Shown: positions 1-6,930, counted from the first letter of the stretch. The stretch is 11,145 bases of DNA from Acidobacteriaceae bacterium (GCA_003164255.1 PLST01000336.1:7038-18182); one strand, 5' to 3'. Numbers and translations: made by a program. Notes: generated by a model not told the origin, from the sequence alone.

Positions 1-146
1 AGCTTGGAGAGCAGGGCCGTGGAGAGGCCGGTTTCAGCGGCGAGCTGGGCGAGGGTGAGGCGCTTCTGGTTGCGCAGGGCACGCAACTTGAGGCCGATGC
101 AATAGGGCTCCAACAACCATTGGGCGTAGGCGACGGTCTTGGACAT
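1..146 (-). CDS. XRE-family helix-turn-helix regulator, N-terminal part only (cut by window edge)
   Basis: The minus strand reads from an ATG at 146 to the window edge with no stop. It gives 48 residues starting MSKTVAYAQW and containing GLKLRALRNQKRLTLAQLAA followed by ETGLSTALLSK. This is the typical first half of an XRE/HTH_3 DNA-binding domain: helix 1 with LRALRNQKRLT, helix 2 LAQLAAETG, recognition helix LSTALLSKL. An ACGGAG ribosome binding site lies about six bases upstream of the ATG. Many short regulators of this look continue into a cupin sensor domain, but that part is outside the window and cannot be judged. The gene is divergent from the DUF481 gene, and motif repeats in the gap suggest autoregulation. 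The domain call is firm; targets and ligand are unknown. Confidence 0.85.
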   Translation of the reverse strand, partial: MSKTVAYAQWLLEPYCIGLKLRALRNQKRLTLAQLAAETGLSTALLSK

Positions 147-172
147 GGAGACTCCGTTTGAAATCCGGTAAA

Positions 173-200
173 ATTTTGAGAGATGAATCCGAACTGTGAA
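173..200 (-). promoter_or_regulatory. candidate sigma-70 promoter for the XRE gene
   Basis: On the minus strand, TTCACA (195-200, five of six consensus bases) is followed after 16 bases by CAAAAT (173-178, four of six). Transcription would start near 166, leaving a short leader with the ribosome binding site before the ATG at 146. One AATCCG motif (186-191) lies in the spacer, which would suit repression by the XRE protein. Judged by eye only. Confidence 0.35.
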
Positions 201-213
201 CGATTCTCACCGG

Positions 214-225
214 CAATCCGGATTG
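214..225. promoter_or_regulatory. perfect 12-bp palindrome CAATCCGGATTG, candidate operator
   Basis: CAATCCGGATTG is a perfect inverted repeat in the divergent gap. Its half-site AATCCG recurs at 162-167 and 186-191, so three copies lie within about 60 bases. This is what a local dimeric repressor might bind; the neighbouring XRE protein is the obvious candidate. No binding data can be inferred from sequence alone. Confidence 0.35.
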
Positions 226-332
226 GACATTGGAAGGATTTCTGAAGTTTTTCCCTTGGGCCCCTGTTGGGCAACTGTGCGAGGGCTGGAGGCCACTCCG
301 GCCGAATTTTTTTAAGAAAGGCAATTCCCCCC

Positions 333-1577
333 ATGATTCGTTTTTCTGTTTTGACCTCGATGATTCGCAAGAGCACCCGCGGTTTAATCAAGAGCGCCAT
401 CGGCGTAATATTGACGGCCGCGATGTGCGCTGGCATTCAACTGCCCGCGCAGGACAAACCAGCGGCCAACCCCGCTCCCGACGTGCTGGTGTTGAGCAAC
501 GGCGATACGCTGCACGGCAAGTTCGTAAGCTCGATGGGAGGCAAGGTCACATTTCATAGCGATCCACTTGGCGATGTGACGGTGGGCTGGGACAAGATCA
601 AGGAACTGCACTCGAGCCAGAAGTTCGCGGTGCTCGACGACAAGGCGAAGGCAATGGGCAGGAAGGCATCGACGCAGGTGCCTGTGGGTACGGTTGAGGT
701 GGAAAACCAGACGCTGACTGTACACGTGGACAATGCGGCCGTGGAGACGTTTCTCACCAAGAGCGTGGAAATCGTGACGGACGAAGCGACCCTCGATAAG
801 CAGATCCACCGGTCGCCGGGCTTCTTTGCGGGCTGGAATGGCGCAGCCACGGCCGGCGCAACGCTGGTGGCAGCCACACAAAACCAGTACACGGTTTCAG
901 GCGGCATTGGACTGGTGCGCACGGTACCAACGGTGAGCTGGCTTACGCCGCGCGATCGCACTTCGTTTGACTTTAGCGGCTCGTTCGGCCAGATCACACA
1001 GCCCGGCTATCTCTCCGGCACAACGCCGGTGCCGGCAGTGGTGACGAAGTCAGAGATTTACCACGGGGACGCGGAGCGGGACGAGTATCTTTCGCCCCGG
1101 TTCTTCGCGCTGGGGCAGGTGGCCTTTGACCACAACTACAGCCAGAGTCTTTCGCTGCAGCAGATCTATGGCGGCGGATTTGGCTGGACGGCCTTGAAGA
1201 CAGCGAAGCAGGAAGCGGACCTGAAGGGCACGGCGCAGTACGAGAAGCAGCAGTTTAGTATTGGCGGGGCGGCAGCCAACAAGAACCTGATCGGATCGAC
1301 CTTCGCGGCGAGCTACCTGTTGCATGTGAAGCTGTTCACGTACACGCAGGGGATCGCATACATTCCGGCGTACAACGATTTCCGCGCATATTCGGCCAAT
1401 GAGACCAACACCTTTGCGTTCCCGGCCTACAAGCGGTTGAGCTTCTCGGTTGGAACGATGGACAGCTACTTGAACGACCCGCCCGTGCAGGCGCAGCCAC
1501 TGACTCAGCCGCCGACCAAACGGAACTCGTTTCAGTTCACGATGGGGTTCACGTACGCCTTCAAATCGACGTACTGA
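333..1577 (+). CDS. DUF481-type outer-membrane beta-barrel protein with signal peptide
   Basis: This 414-residue protein begins MIRFSVLTSMIRK and has a basic N-terminus plus a hydrophobic stretch (about residues 17-35) ending near LPAQ, a likely Sec signal peptide. Residues about 50-92 (VLSNGDTLHGKF, VTFHSDPLGDVTVGWDKIKEL) form a small beta domain often found ahead of DUF481. Residues about 166-413 are rich in alternating polar and aromatic strands and end QFTMGFTYAFKSTY, as in a beta barrel of the DUF481 (YdiY-like) group. Location is inferred to be the outer membrane; the function of the family is not established. The frame is open from 267, but the start at 333 gives the signal peptide directly and has a purine-rich AAGAAAGG 12 bases upstream; a start at 360 has no visible ribosome binding site. 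The gene is monocistronic, with a hairpin terminator 35 bases after the stop. Confidence 0.8.
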   Translation: MIRFSVLTSMIRKSTRGLIKSAIGVILTAAMCAGIQLPAQDKPAANPAPDVLVLSNGDTLHGKFVSSMGGKVTFHSDPLGDVTVGWDKIKELHSSQKFAVLDDKAKAMGRKASTQVPVGTVEVENQTLTVHVDNAAVETFLTKSVEIVTDEATLDKQIHRSPGFFAGWNGAATAGATLVAATQNQYTVSGGIGLVRTVPTVSWLTPRDRTSFDFSGSFGQITQPGYLSGTTPVPAVVTKSEIYHGDAERDEYLSPRFFALGQVAFDHNYSQSLSLQQIYGGGFGWTALKTAKQEADLKGTAQYEKQQFSIGGAAANKNLIGSTFAASYLLHVKLFTYTQGIAYIPAYNDFRAYSANETNTFAFPAYKRLSFSVGTMDSYLNDPPVQAQPLTQPPTKRNSFQFTMGFTYAFKSTY

Positions 1578-1612
1578 TTTCTGCTGAACAGGTGCAAGCA
1601 AAGGCAAACAGG

Positions 1613-1644
1613 GGCCCCGGCGCTGAAGCTGGGGCCTTCTTGTT
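1613..1644 (+). terminator. Rho-independent terminator after the DUF481 gene
   Basis: GGCCCCGGC (1613-1621) pairs with GCTGGGGCC (1628-1636) to give a nine-pair stem with one G-U pair and a six-base loop GCTGAA. The T-rich TTCTTGTT (1637-1644) follows directly. It lies 35 bases after the DUF481 stop codon, so placement and structure agree. Confidence 0.75.
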
Positions 1645-1932
1645 GGCGGCCAAGAAGTCGTGTTTGCCGTTTTGCACCCGATTTGCAGCAAAGCCGAGAG
1701 GATTGTTTGAGTTGCGGCGAGGGCATTTGTTTACCATAATGGTACTAAGTAACCACTTTACATGACTAAAGGCGCAAGAAATTGCACAAGACGGCTCCCC
1801 TAAAGCTGGTTTGAAGCGGATAATCAATTAACAAAATACAGAGCTCATTTGAGCGATTGACGTTCAGAGAGCGCGCAGCAAACTTTTTCCCCGGATATTA
1901 CTCCTGCGGGGGCTGACAGCCATTGCAGGCGA
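1645..1932. other. intergenic leader ahead of the TPR regulator gene
   Basis: This 288-base stretch has no credible gene; the short frames crossing it on the minus strand lack family features. It is A+T-richer than its flanks between about 1725 and 1850. It contains a perfect palindrome (1732-1744) and -10/-35-like fragments such as TTTACA (1757-1762) and GATAAT (1819-1824), but I could not pair them convincingly at normal spacing. Confidence 0.5.
1732..1744. promoter_or_regulatory. perfect 13-bp palindrome TACCATAATGGTA, candidate operator
   Basis: TACCAT and ATGGTA are exact inverted repeats around a central A. The site lies in the A+T-rich leader about 190 bases upstream of the earliest start of the regulator gene. 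It may be an operator for that regulator or for another factor. Nothing in the sequence identifies the binder. Confidence 0.35.
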
Positions 1933-3837
1933 ATGGCTTTTGCCTTGGGCGGAGGTCGAAAACGTCGGCGTCCTGGTTCGCCAGGTATCCGAAGAACTGT
2001 GTTGGTTCGAATGCAGCAGATCACGGCAGAGCCAGGGTTTTCTGAAACGTCGGGATTTGTGTTCGCGGGCTTCCGGTTGGAAGCCGACGGCACGTTGTTG
2101 CGCGGCGATCGCGCGATACACCTGCCGCCGAAGGAACTGGCGGCGCTGCGGTTTCTGGTGACGAATCCGGCGCGTGTGGTGACGCCGCAAGAGCTGCGGC
2201 AGGCTCTGTGGGGGGACATCAACGTGACAGCCGACAGCATACCCAAGTGCATGTCGTCTCTGCGGGCGCTGCTGGAGCCGGAAGAGTGCATCCAGACAAT
2301 CTACAAGCGCGGCTACCGGTTTGTGGCCGAGGTGCGGAGCAACGGCCACGACGGGGCAGGAACACCGCCGCGCCTGGCGATTCTGCCTTTTCAAACGGGA
2401 TACGGCGTGCCTGAGTACCTGGGTGCGATGGTTGCCGAAGAGACGATGGCGCGGCTGAGCGGCGCGCGTCCGGCAGCAGTGCTGGTGCTGGCGCAGGACT
2501 CGGTTTTCACGCTGGCGCGGCGGGGGCTGACGGCGCTGGAGACGGGCGAGGCGCTGAAGGCTGACCTGGTGCTGGCGGGGACACTGAGCGCACTGCCAAA
2601 GCACTACAGGCTGCGGGCGGAGATGATCCGGGTGGCAGACGGAATCCAGATCTGGGTGGAAGATCTGTTGGTGGACCGGGACCGGATGGCGGGCCTCGAG
2701 GACGAATTAGCGGAGCGGTTGGTCTTCCGCCTTGGTTCGACAGGGTCGGGCGAAGCGGCGAAAGCGCAAGGAAATACGAGCGGGGAAGGCTTGACGATCC
2801 GCGCAGTGGCGCAGGGTGAAGGGTTGGACGGAATTGCGAGCGACGGGGAGCGACGCCAGGCATACGAGATCTTCCAGCGGGCGCATTATGAGTGGCAGAA
2901 CTCAAAGCGGCACCAGATGCAGGATGGATTGCAGCATCTGCTGCGCGCCACGGAATTGGATCCAACGCTGACCGGAGCGCGGGTTGACCTGGTGAATCTC
3001 TGCGTGATGCAGGGATTCTATGGATTCATGGCTCCAACCGTGGCTGCGGATATTGTGCGCCGGACTGCGGAAACGACGCCGGACCTAACCGAAGGCGCTG
3101 AAGCGATTTTGCCTGCGCTGGGTTGGATGCAGTTCCATGTGGACCGCGATCTGTCAGCGGCGCTTTGGGCCATGGCGCGCTCGGCTCATCTGCCGCATAG
3201 CTCGTCGATCACGCGGGTGCGGAGCTTGTTTGCGTTGAGCAGGCAACGGTTTGGCGAGGCCATTGAGATTCTGCACGATGCGATCGCGCTGGACCCTTAT
3301 TCTCCGTGGCTGCATGCGCGGCTGGGATGTGCGCTGCACCTGGCGGGCGAACGGACCAAGAGCCTGGAAGCATGCATGCGCGCATTGGAAAGGTTTCCAG
3401 AGCATGAAGGCGCGCAGCTCTATGGGACCGTGATTCTGGCCTATAACGGAGAGACGCGGCGCGCGACCGAAATGGCGCAGGAGTTGGCGCAGCGGCTGCC
3501 TCACTTCGATCTTGCGGCGGCGGTGCGTGCCTATGCGCTGGCCTGTGCCGGTCAAAGAGACGAAGCTCGAACCATTCTGGAACGGCTGCAATGGCTGGGC
3601 CGGGAACGATTCTTGATGAGAGCGTTTATGCCGGAGGCGTACCTGGCCGTGGACTTGCCCCACGAGGCTTTGGCGGCATTGCAAGCCGCGAATGCAGCAC
3701 GTTGCCCATGGTTCTTCGAAATGCTGGCCGATCCGTGCCTGAAGGCGCTCGACGGGTCGCCCGAGTTCGAAGAGATGAAGGCGATTCTCCCCGCCATGGA
3801 AGCCGAAGCCGCGCGCGGCGCCGAATCAACCCCCTGA
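1933..3837 (+). CDS. transcriptional regulator: winged helix, TolB-like domain and TPR-type repeats
   Basis: Of 634 residues, about 43-135 form an OmpR/ToxR-type winged helix (Trans_reg_C): FAGFRLEADGTLLRG, LPPKELAALRFLV, then the C-terminal hairpin signature YKRGYRFVAEV. Residues about 146-268 (RLAILPF, LVLAGTLSALPKHYRLRAEM, IQIWVEDLLVDRD) match the TolB/FlgO-like domain common behind such winged helices. Residues about 303-620 are helical TPR-like repeats, for example AIEILHDAIALDPYSPWLHA. No transmembrane segment lies between the DNA-binding and sensor parts, so it is probably cytosolic, unlike CadC or ToxR. The start is uncertain: 1933 is the longest frame but adds a basic, low-complexity 26-residue leader; ATG at 2011, or GTG at 1999, sits closer to the domain. 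None has a strong ribosome binding site. The dehydratase gene follows 136 bases downstream and is a possible target. Confidence 0.85.
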   Translation: MAFALGGGRKRRRPGSPGIRRTVLVRMQQITAEPGFSETSGFVFAGFRLEADGTLLRGDRAIHLPPKELAALRFLVTNPARVVTPQELRQALWGDINVTADSIPKCMSSLRALLEPEECIQTIYKRGYRFVAEVRSNGHDGAGTPPRLAILPFQTGYGVPEYLGAMVAEETMARLSGARPAAVLVLAQDSVFTLARRGLTALETGEALKADLVLAGTLSALPKHYRLRAEMIRVADGIQIWVEDLLVDRDRMAGLEDELAERLVFRLGSTGSGEAAKAQGNTSGEGLTIRAVAQGEGLDGIASDGERRQAYEIFQRAHYEWQNSKRHQMQDGLQHLLRATELDPTLTGARVDLVNLCVMQGFYGFMAPTVAADIVRRTAETTPDLTEGAEAILPALGWMQFHVDRDLSAALWAMARSAHLPHSSSITRVRSLFALSRQRFGEAIEILHDAIALDPYSPWLHARLGCALHLAGERTKSLEACMRALERFPEHEGAQLYGTVILAYNGETRRATEMAQELAQRLPHFDLAAAVRAYALACAGQRDEARTILERLQWLGRERFLMRAFMPEAYLAVDLPHEALAALQAANAARCPWFFEMLADPCLKALDGSPEFEEMKAILPAMEAEAARGAESTP

Positions 3838-3973
3838 ACATCTGTGACCTTCAGCAAGAAATGCCGGGCGCGTCACTTGCCCTGGCGCGAGGCGGCAGTG
3901 TAATTTGGGCCAGCCGATGCTGATGACCGAGATTTGCGCGTGAATTCCACTTCGGCAATCGGGGAGGATTCGG

Positions 3974-5374
3974 ATGGAACGTCGCAGTTTGCTCAAGACA
4001 CTTTCAGCCGCGGCAGCCGCGGGCGCAGCGGCCACGCTTGGCGGGCGCACCCTTTCAGCCGAGGCGGCCGCGGGTGTTGCCGCAACCATGGGCGCGGGCG
4101 GGCCGGTTGCGCAGGCACGGGACGCAGCCCGCAAGGGCATGCCGCCTTTGAAGATCACCGACGTGAAGGTGATTGCCACAGCGCCTGCCGGCTCCAACTG
4201 GACCATCGTGAAAGTGGAGACCAACGAGCCGGGACTCTACGGTCTGGGCTCAGCCACCCACCAGGAGATTCCGCAGGCAGCGCAGGCCTACATCGAGACG
4301 CGGTTGAAGCCGTTTGTTGTGGGAAAAAACTGCGACGAGATTGAAGACATCTGGCAGTCGGCGTACGTGCAGCAGTATTTTCGCTCAGGCCCGGAGAGCA
4401 ACAACGCGCTTAGCGGCATCGACGGCGCGCTCTGGGACATTCTTGGCAAGCGGCTGGGCGTGCCGGTGTACCAGTTGCTTGGCGGCAAGGTGCGGGCGGC
4501 GGTTCCGCTTTACGGACACGCCTCCGCCATGGAGCTGCCCGATCTCGAAGACCAGGTGCGCAAATATATCGAAGAGGGCTATCAGTGCGTGCGTATCCAG
4601 GTGGGGGTGCCGGGATGGTCTGGCTACGGCGTCTCCGGCGCAAAAACTTCAGCGGCCACGCAGGCATTGCGGCCGGATGGCGTGTCGCCGTCTCCGGTCT
4701 TCGATCCCGGACGTTACCTGACGCGCACTATCCAGATGTTCGAGTACATTCGCTCGAAGGTGGGCTTCGACATCGGGCTGGTGCACGACGTCCACGAGCG
4801 GCCCGCGCCCAACCAGTCGATTGAACTGTGCAAGGCCGTGGAACAGTACCGGCCGTTCTACATGGAAGACCCGCTCAGCCCTGAAGATGTGGGCTGGTTC
4901 CAGATCTTTCGGCAGGAGACGTCTGCGCCGCTGGCGATGGGCGAATTGTTTACCAATCGCAACGAGTGGCTGCCGCTGGTGGCCAATCGCTGGATCGACT
5001 TCATCCGCTGTCATCAGTCGGCCATGGGTGGCCTGAACATGTGCCGCAAGGTTGCGCACTGTTGCGAGTTCTTCGATGTGCGCACGGCGTGGCACGGTCC
5101 GGCCAACGTTGACCCGGTGGGCCACTGCTACAACCTGCATCTCGACCTGGCCACGCCGAACTTCGGCATCCAGGAAGAGACAAAATTCGACGACAAAGTC
5201 CGCGAAGTCTTTCCTGGCGCACCAGACATCCGGAAGGGCTACATGTACGCGAACGACAAGCCAGGCTTCGGCATCGACATCGACGAGGCAGCGGCGGCCA
5301 GGTATCCCTACAAGGAGCCTTATGAGGAACGCGGCAACGACCGGTTGCTGGATGGGACGATAGTTCGACCTTGA
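3974..5374 (+). CDS. Tat-targeted enolase-superfamily dehydratase, D-mannonate dehydratase/RspA type
   Basis: The 466-residue protein starts MERRSLLKTL, a twin-arginine signal, followed by an Ala-rich hydrophobic region and a plausible AQA cleavage site (46-48). The mature part has the mandelate racemase/muconate lactonizing fold: N-terminal capping domain (about 60-180), then barrel. By comparison with D-mannonate dehydratase (ManD) as I remember it, the metal ligands are D272 (in HDVHER), E298 (MEDP) and E324 (GE). Catalytic residues are R207 (RIQ), Y219, H274 and H374 (WHGP), with the GIQEE segment at 398-402. ManD enzymes dehydrate D-mannonate or D-gluconate to 2-keto-3-deoxy-D-gluconate; relatives such as RspA have low or unknown activity, so the substrate is inferred. 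GGGGAGGA at 3961-3968, six bases before the ATG, fixes the start. Export would be unusual, since ManD is normally cytosolic. Confidence 0.85.
   Translation: MERRSLLKTLSAAAAAGAAATLGGRTLSAEAAAGVAATMGAGGPVAQARDAARKGMPPLKITDVKVIATAPAGSNWTIVKVETNEPGLYGLGSATHQEIPQAAQAYIETRLKPFVVGKNCDEIEDIWQSAYVQQYFRSGPESNNALSGIDGALWDILGKRLGVPVYQLLGGKVRAAVPLYGHASAMELPDLEDQVRKYIEEGYQCVRIQVGVPGWSGYGVSGAKTSAATQALRPDGVSPSPVFDPGRYLTRTIQMFEYIRSKVGFDIGLVHDVHERPAPNQSIELCKAVEQYRPFYMEDPLSPEDVGWFQIFRQETSAPLAMGELFTNRNEWLPLVANRWIDFIRCHQSAMGGLNMCRKVAHCCEFFDVRTAWHGPANVDPVGHCYNLHLDLATPNFGIQEETKFDDKVREVFPGAPDIRKGYMYANDKPGFGIDIDEAAAARYPYKEPYEERGNDRLLDGTIVRP
4001..4102 (+). repeat. 51-bp in-frame tandem duplication inside the Tat signal region
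   Basis: Two 51-base units (4001-4051 and 4052-4102) both start CTTTCAGCCG; the first 24 bases match at 22 positions, after which similarity falls. The proteins read LSAAAAAGAAATLGGRT and LSAEAAAGVAATMGAGG, offset by exactly 17 codons. This looks like an old in-frame duplication that lengthened the hydrophobic/linker part of the signal peptide. Convergent Ala/Gly-rich composition could explain part of the protein similarity but less of the DNA match. Confidence 0.6.
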
Positions 5375-5377
5375 GCG

Positions 5378-5401
5378 TGCGGCCGTAAGCGCACGGCCGT
5401 A
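5378..5401 (+). terminator. hairpin directly after the dehydratase gene, possible terminator or mRNA end
   Basis: TGCGGCCG (5378-5385) pairs with CGGCCGTA (5394-5401) around an eight-base loop, with one G-U pair. It starts four bases after the stop codon. No T-tract follows, so it is not a classical intrinsic terminator; it may protect the 3' end of the transcript or be chance in G+C-rich DNA. Confidence 0.35.
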
Positions 5402-5738
5402 GCCGATGCGGGCCAGCATTGCAGCCCTTGTTCGCTCGCACGGATTCTCTTACATCGAAGACATCGGTTACCGGGAGATCGCGTCCAGGTTCGGGAGTGC
5501 GATTCAAGGACTCGCGCCCGGACAGGCCGGCCTTCATGTTGTCCACGCCAGGCACTAGGGTAATTCTGTCCATTTTTTTCACATTTTCCCTGATTTTCTG
5601 GTTCGGAGTGTGCAATTCAGTACATCATTCATCAGCTCCCGTCACTCAGAATGTAGAGCGTAGCCTCTATTGCCTTGGAGACTTCCATCATCAACATCGT
5701 TCCGTCGCAGTCAACTTGGCACAGGAGAACAGTACATT
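5402..5738. other. intergenic region, partly A+T-rich, no credible gene
   Basis: An open frame begins at 5419 on the plus strand, but it runs on into the next gene in a different frame and resembles no family. From about 5560 to 5680 the DNA is clearly A+T-richer, with a run of seven T at 5573-5579. This suggests a promoter region for the gene starting at 5739, though no -35/-10 pair stands out. The upstream half holds nothing I recognise. Confidence 0.5.
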
Positions 5739-6383
5739 ATGGATTTCCTCATCTCAGTTGGTCACAACTTCACGACTGTCCAGTTCATGGTTGCCGGTAT
5801 TGTGCTCGTGGTTCTGTTCCTTGTGGGTCTTAGCGCTTTCAAACTACGGCGCTGGCAACGCAACGCGGCTCGCCGCGAACATTACGTGTCAGATTACGAC
5901 CGCACCTCTAGCGGGTTCGGCTCCGCGCACCTGATCGGAGGAAATTCGGCCAATGGTGCAAGCCCTGTCGAGGCCTCCAAGACCGATGGACTCAGCGTCT
6001 CCGAACGGGAGTGGATTGTCACAGAATGGCAAGCGATTCAATCGAATTCTGCGAATCATCCCAGGACCGCTCTGATTGAAGCCGACGATCTGATCAGTGC
6101 GCTTCTTGAAACGAGCGGTTGTTACGAGACCGGCTTTGAACAGCGCGAAGGCGGCGTTTCTGTCGACGGTGAGAGCGTGATGGAAAACTACGGTTTCGCG
6201 CACTCCATTGCTGCCCAGTATGGGCCTATAGAGCCGACGAGGGAAGAGTTAGCCGCGGCGATGATCAAGTATCGCGACATCTTCGATCACTTCCTGCAGA
6301 TGCCAGAACGGCCGGTAATAGAGCCGCTGCATGAAACCAGGCTTGAAGCCAAAAGGGGCATGGCCGGGGTTCCAGCAATGTGA
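5739..6383 (+). CDS. hypothetical protein with one N-terminal membrane anchor
   Basis: The 214-residue protein has a hydrophobic segment at residues about 14-34 (VQFMVAGIVLVVLFLVGLSAF) followed by basic LRRWQRNAARR, which predicts a single membrane anchor with a cytoplasmic C-terminus. The conserved-looking part is residues about 86-186: SEREWIVTEWQAIQ, TALIEADDLISALLE, TGFEQREGGVS, VMENYGFAHSIA and AMIKYRDIFDHFL. This order resembles an unnamed family, seen in Acidobacteriota and other bacteria, with an RYGPEYDR-like juxtamembrane part, a W..IQ helix, an EAD..I helix, FEQR..D.SVDHP, ENYR.AH and an MVHYR.LF.ELL helix. Here the juxtamembrane piece is reduced to HYVSDYDRT and the middle is diverged. 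The function of the family is unknown to me. AGGAG (5723-5727) lies 11 bases before this ATG; an in-frame ATG at 5670 would put 23 extra polar residues before the anchor and is less likely. Confidence 0.7.
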   Translation: MDFLISVGHNFTTVQFMVAGIVLVVLFLVGLSAFKLRRWQRNAARREHYVSDYDRTSSGFGSAHLIGGNSANGASPVEASKTDGLSVSEREWIVTEWQAIQSNSANHPRTALIEADDLISALLETSGCYETGFEQREGGVSVDGESVMENYGFAHSIAAQYGPIEPTREELAAAMIKYRDIFDHFLQMPERPVIEPLHETRLEAKRGMAGVPAM

Positions 6384-6629
6384 ACCGGCCCGGGACGCGG
6401 ATCTCCCGGAGGGGCGGGCAAACAAAACCAGTCGTGGCTGCAACTCGAGAGGTTTGCAGGGCAGAATCCTGGATCCTGATGCTCGCGGGGATGGTCACTC
6501 AAGCGACCACCCCTGGGTTCGCCGAGACTGCACCGATCCGCAAAGTTCATCTGGCTCTCCGCCGCTGGGAAGAGCGCAATCCGCAGATTGGCAGGCCTTG
6601 GGTAGCCTCTGAGGTGATCCCCATCCGGA
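6384..6629. other. 246-base spacer, possibly a remnant or tiny ORF
   Basis: A GTG at 6380 overlapping the upstream stop opens an 87-codon frame to 6643. Its product has no recognisable domain, no convincing ribosome binding site and mixed third-position composition. I therefore treat the stretch as non-coding, with a small chance (about one in five) of an unknown small protein. No hairpin terminator is evident. Confidence 0.4.
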
Positions 6630-6893
6630 ATGTCTACAATTGACCATACACAAAATGGAAGATGCCCTACCATCGAGGCTGGAACTTCCACCATGACAAG
6701 AGAACTTGAACCCCATGACTATGTCACCGTCGAACAAGCGGCCCGGCTAAAGGGTGTGAGTCGGGATACGATTCACACCCTGATCATCAGTGGAAAACTC
6801 CCGAGCGTTCTACCTAATTTTGTCCAGCAGGTCAGCCGCCGTCATCTTGATCAGCTTGTGCTGAACGGCGATGAAAGTCTCAGCCTCATCTAA
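6630..6893 (+). CDS. small excisionase/MerR-type helix-turn-helix DNA-binding protein
   Basis: This 87-residue protein contains YVTVEQAARLKGVSRDTIHT then LIISGKLPSV (residues 31-60), the compact winged helix-turn-helix of the HTH_17/excisionase type, with a C-terminal helix SRRHLDQLVL. In longer paralogues of this fold the wing reads G.LP....G; here PNFVQQVS occupies that place, so the wing is slightly altered. Two starts are possible. ATG 6630 has GAGGTGAT (6611-6618), a good ribosome binding site 11 bases upstream. ATG 6693 would remove 21 residues of no recognisable fold but has only weak purines ahead. It stands alone without an integrase or phage gene, so it is probably a small regulator, not an active excisionase. 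Its target is unknown. Confidence 0.65.
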   Translation: MSTIDHTQNGRCPTIEAGTSTMTRELEPHDYVTVEQAARLKGVSRDTIHTLIISGKLPSVLPNFVQQVSRRHLDQLVLNGDESLSLI

Positions 6894-6907
6894 ATTGAGT
6901 GACGAAC

Positions 6908-6930
6908 GCAGACAGGGCCAAAGCCCCTGC
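6908..6930. terminator. weak terminator-like hairpin between convergent genes
   Basis: GCAG (6908-6911) and CTGC (6927-6930) flank an inner GGGC-CAAA-GCCC stem-loop (6915-6926), with a three-base bulge on the left arm. On the plus strand AGATTT follows. It sits 15 bases after the stop of the helix-turn-helix gene, in the gap before the convergent TIGR03435 gene. The short stem and poor T-tract make it uncertain. Confidence 0.35.

Noticed and set aside
34..324. Minus-strand open frame of 96 codons at the left end
   Set aside because: It overlaps the XRE gene in another frame and shows no domain. The XRE frame from 146 has a clear helix-turn-helix and a ribosome binding site.
3838..3973. Possible terminator between the TPR regulator and the dehydratase
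   Set aside because: TGCC/GGCA arms near 3862-3898 pair only partly and lack a T-tract, so transcription through this gap cannot be excluded or shown.
4649..5419. Long minus-strand open frame opposite the dehydratase
   Set aside because: It is the antisense shadow of a strongly supported gene in G+C-rich DNA; the product is rich in Arg, Val and His and has no family motifs.
5520..5579. GGACAG ... CTGTCC inverted repeat followed by seven T, possible distal terminator
   Set aside because: The arms are only six bases and about 40 bases apart, with no compact stem next to the T-run; likely chance.
5419..5934. Plus-strand frame of 171 codons before and into the membrane-anchored gene
   Set aside because: It overlaps the supported gene by almost 200 bases in another frame, and its low-complexity Ser-rich product resembles nothing.
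6380..6643. Possible 87-codon gene starting with GTG overlapping the upstream stop
   Set aside because: No ribosome binding site of note, no domain, mixed third-position composition, and it runs into the start of the helix-turn-helix gene.
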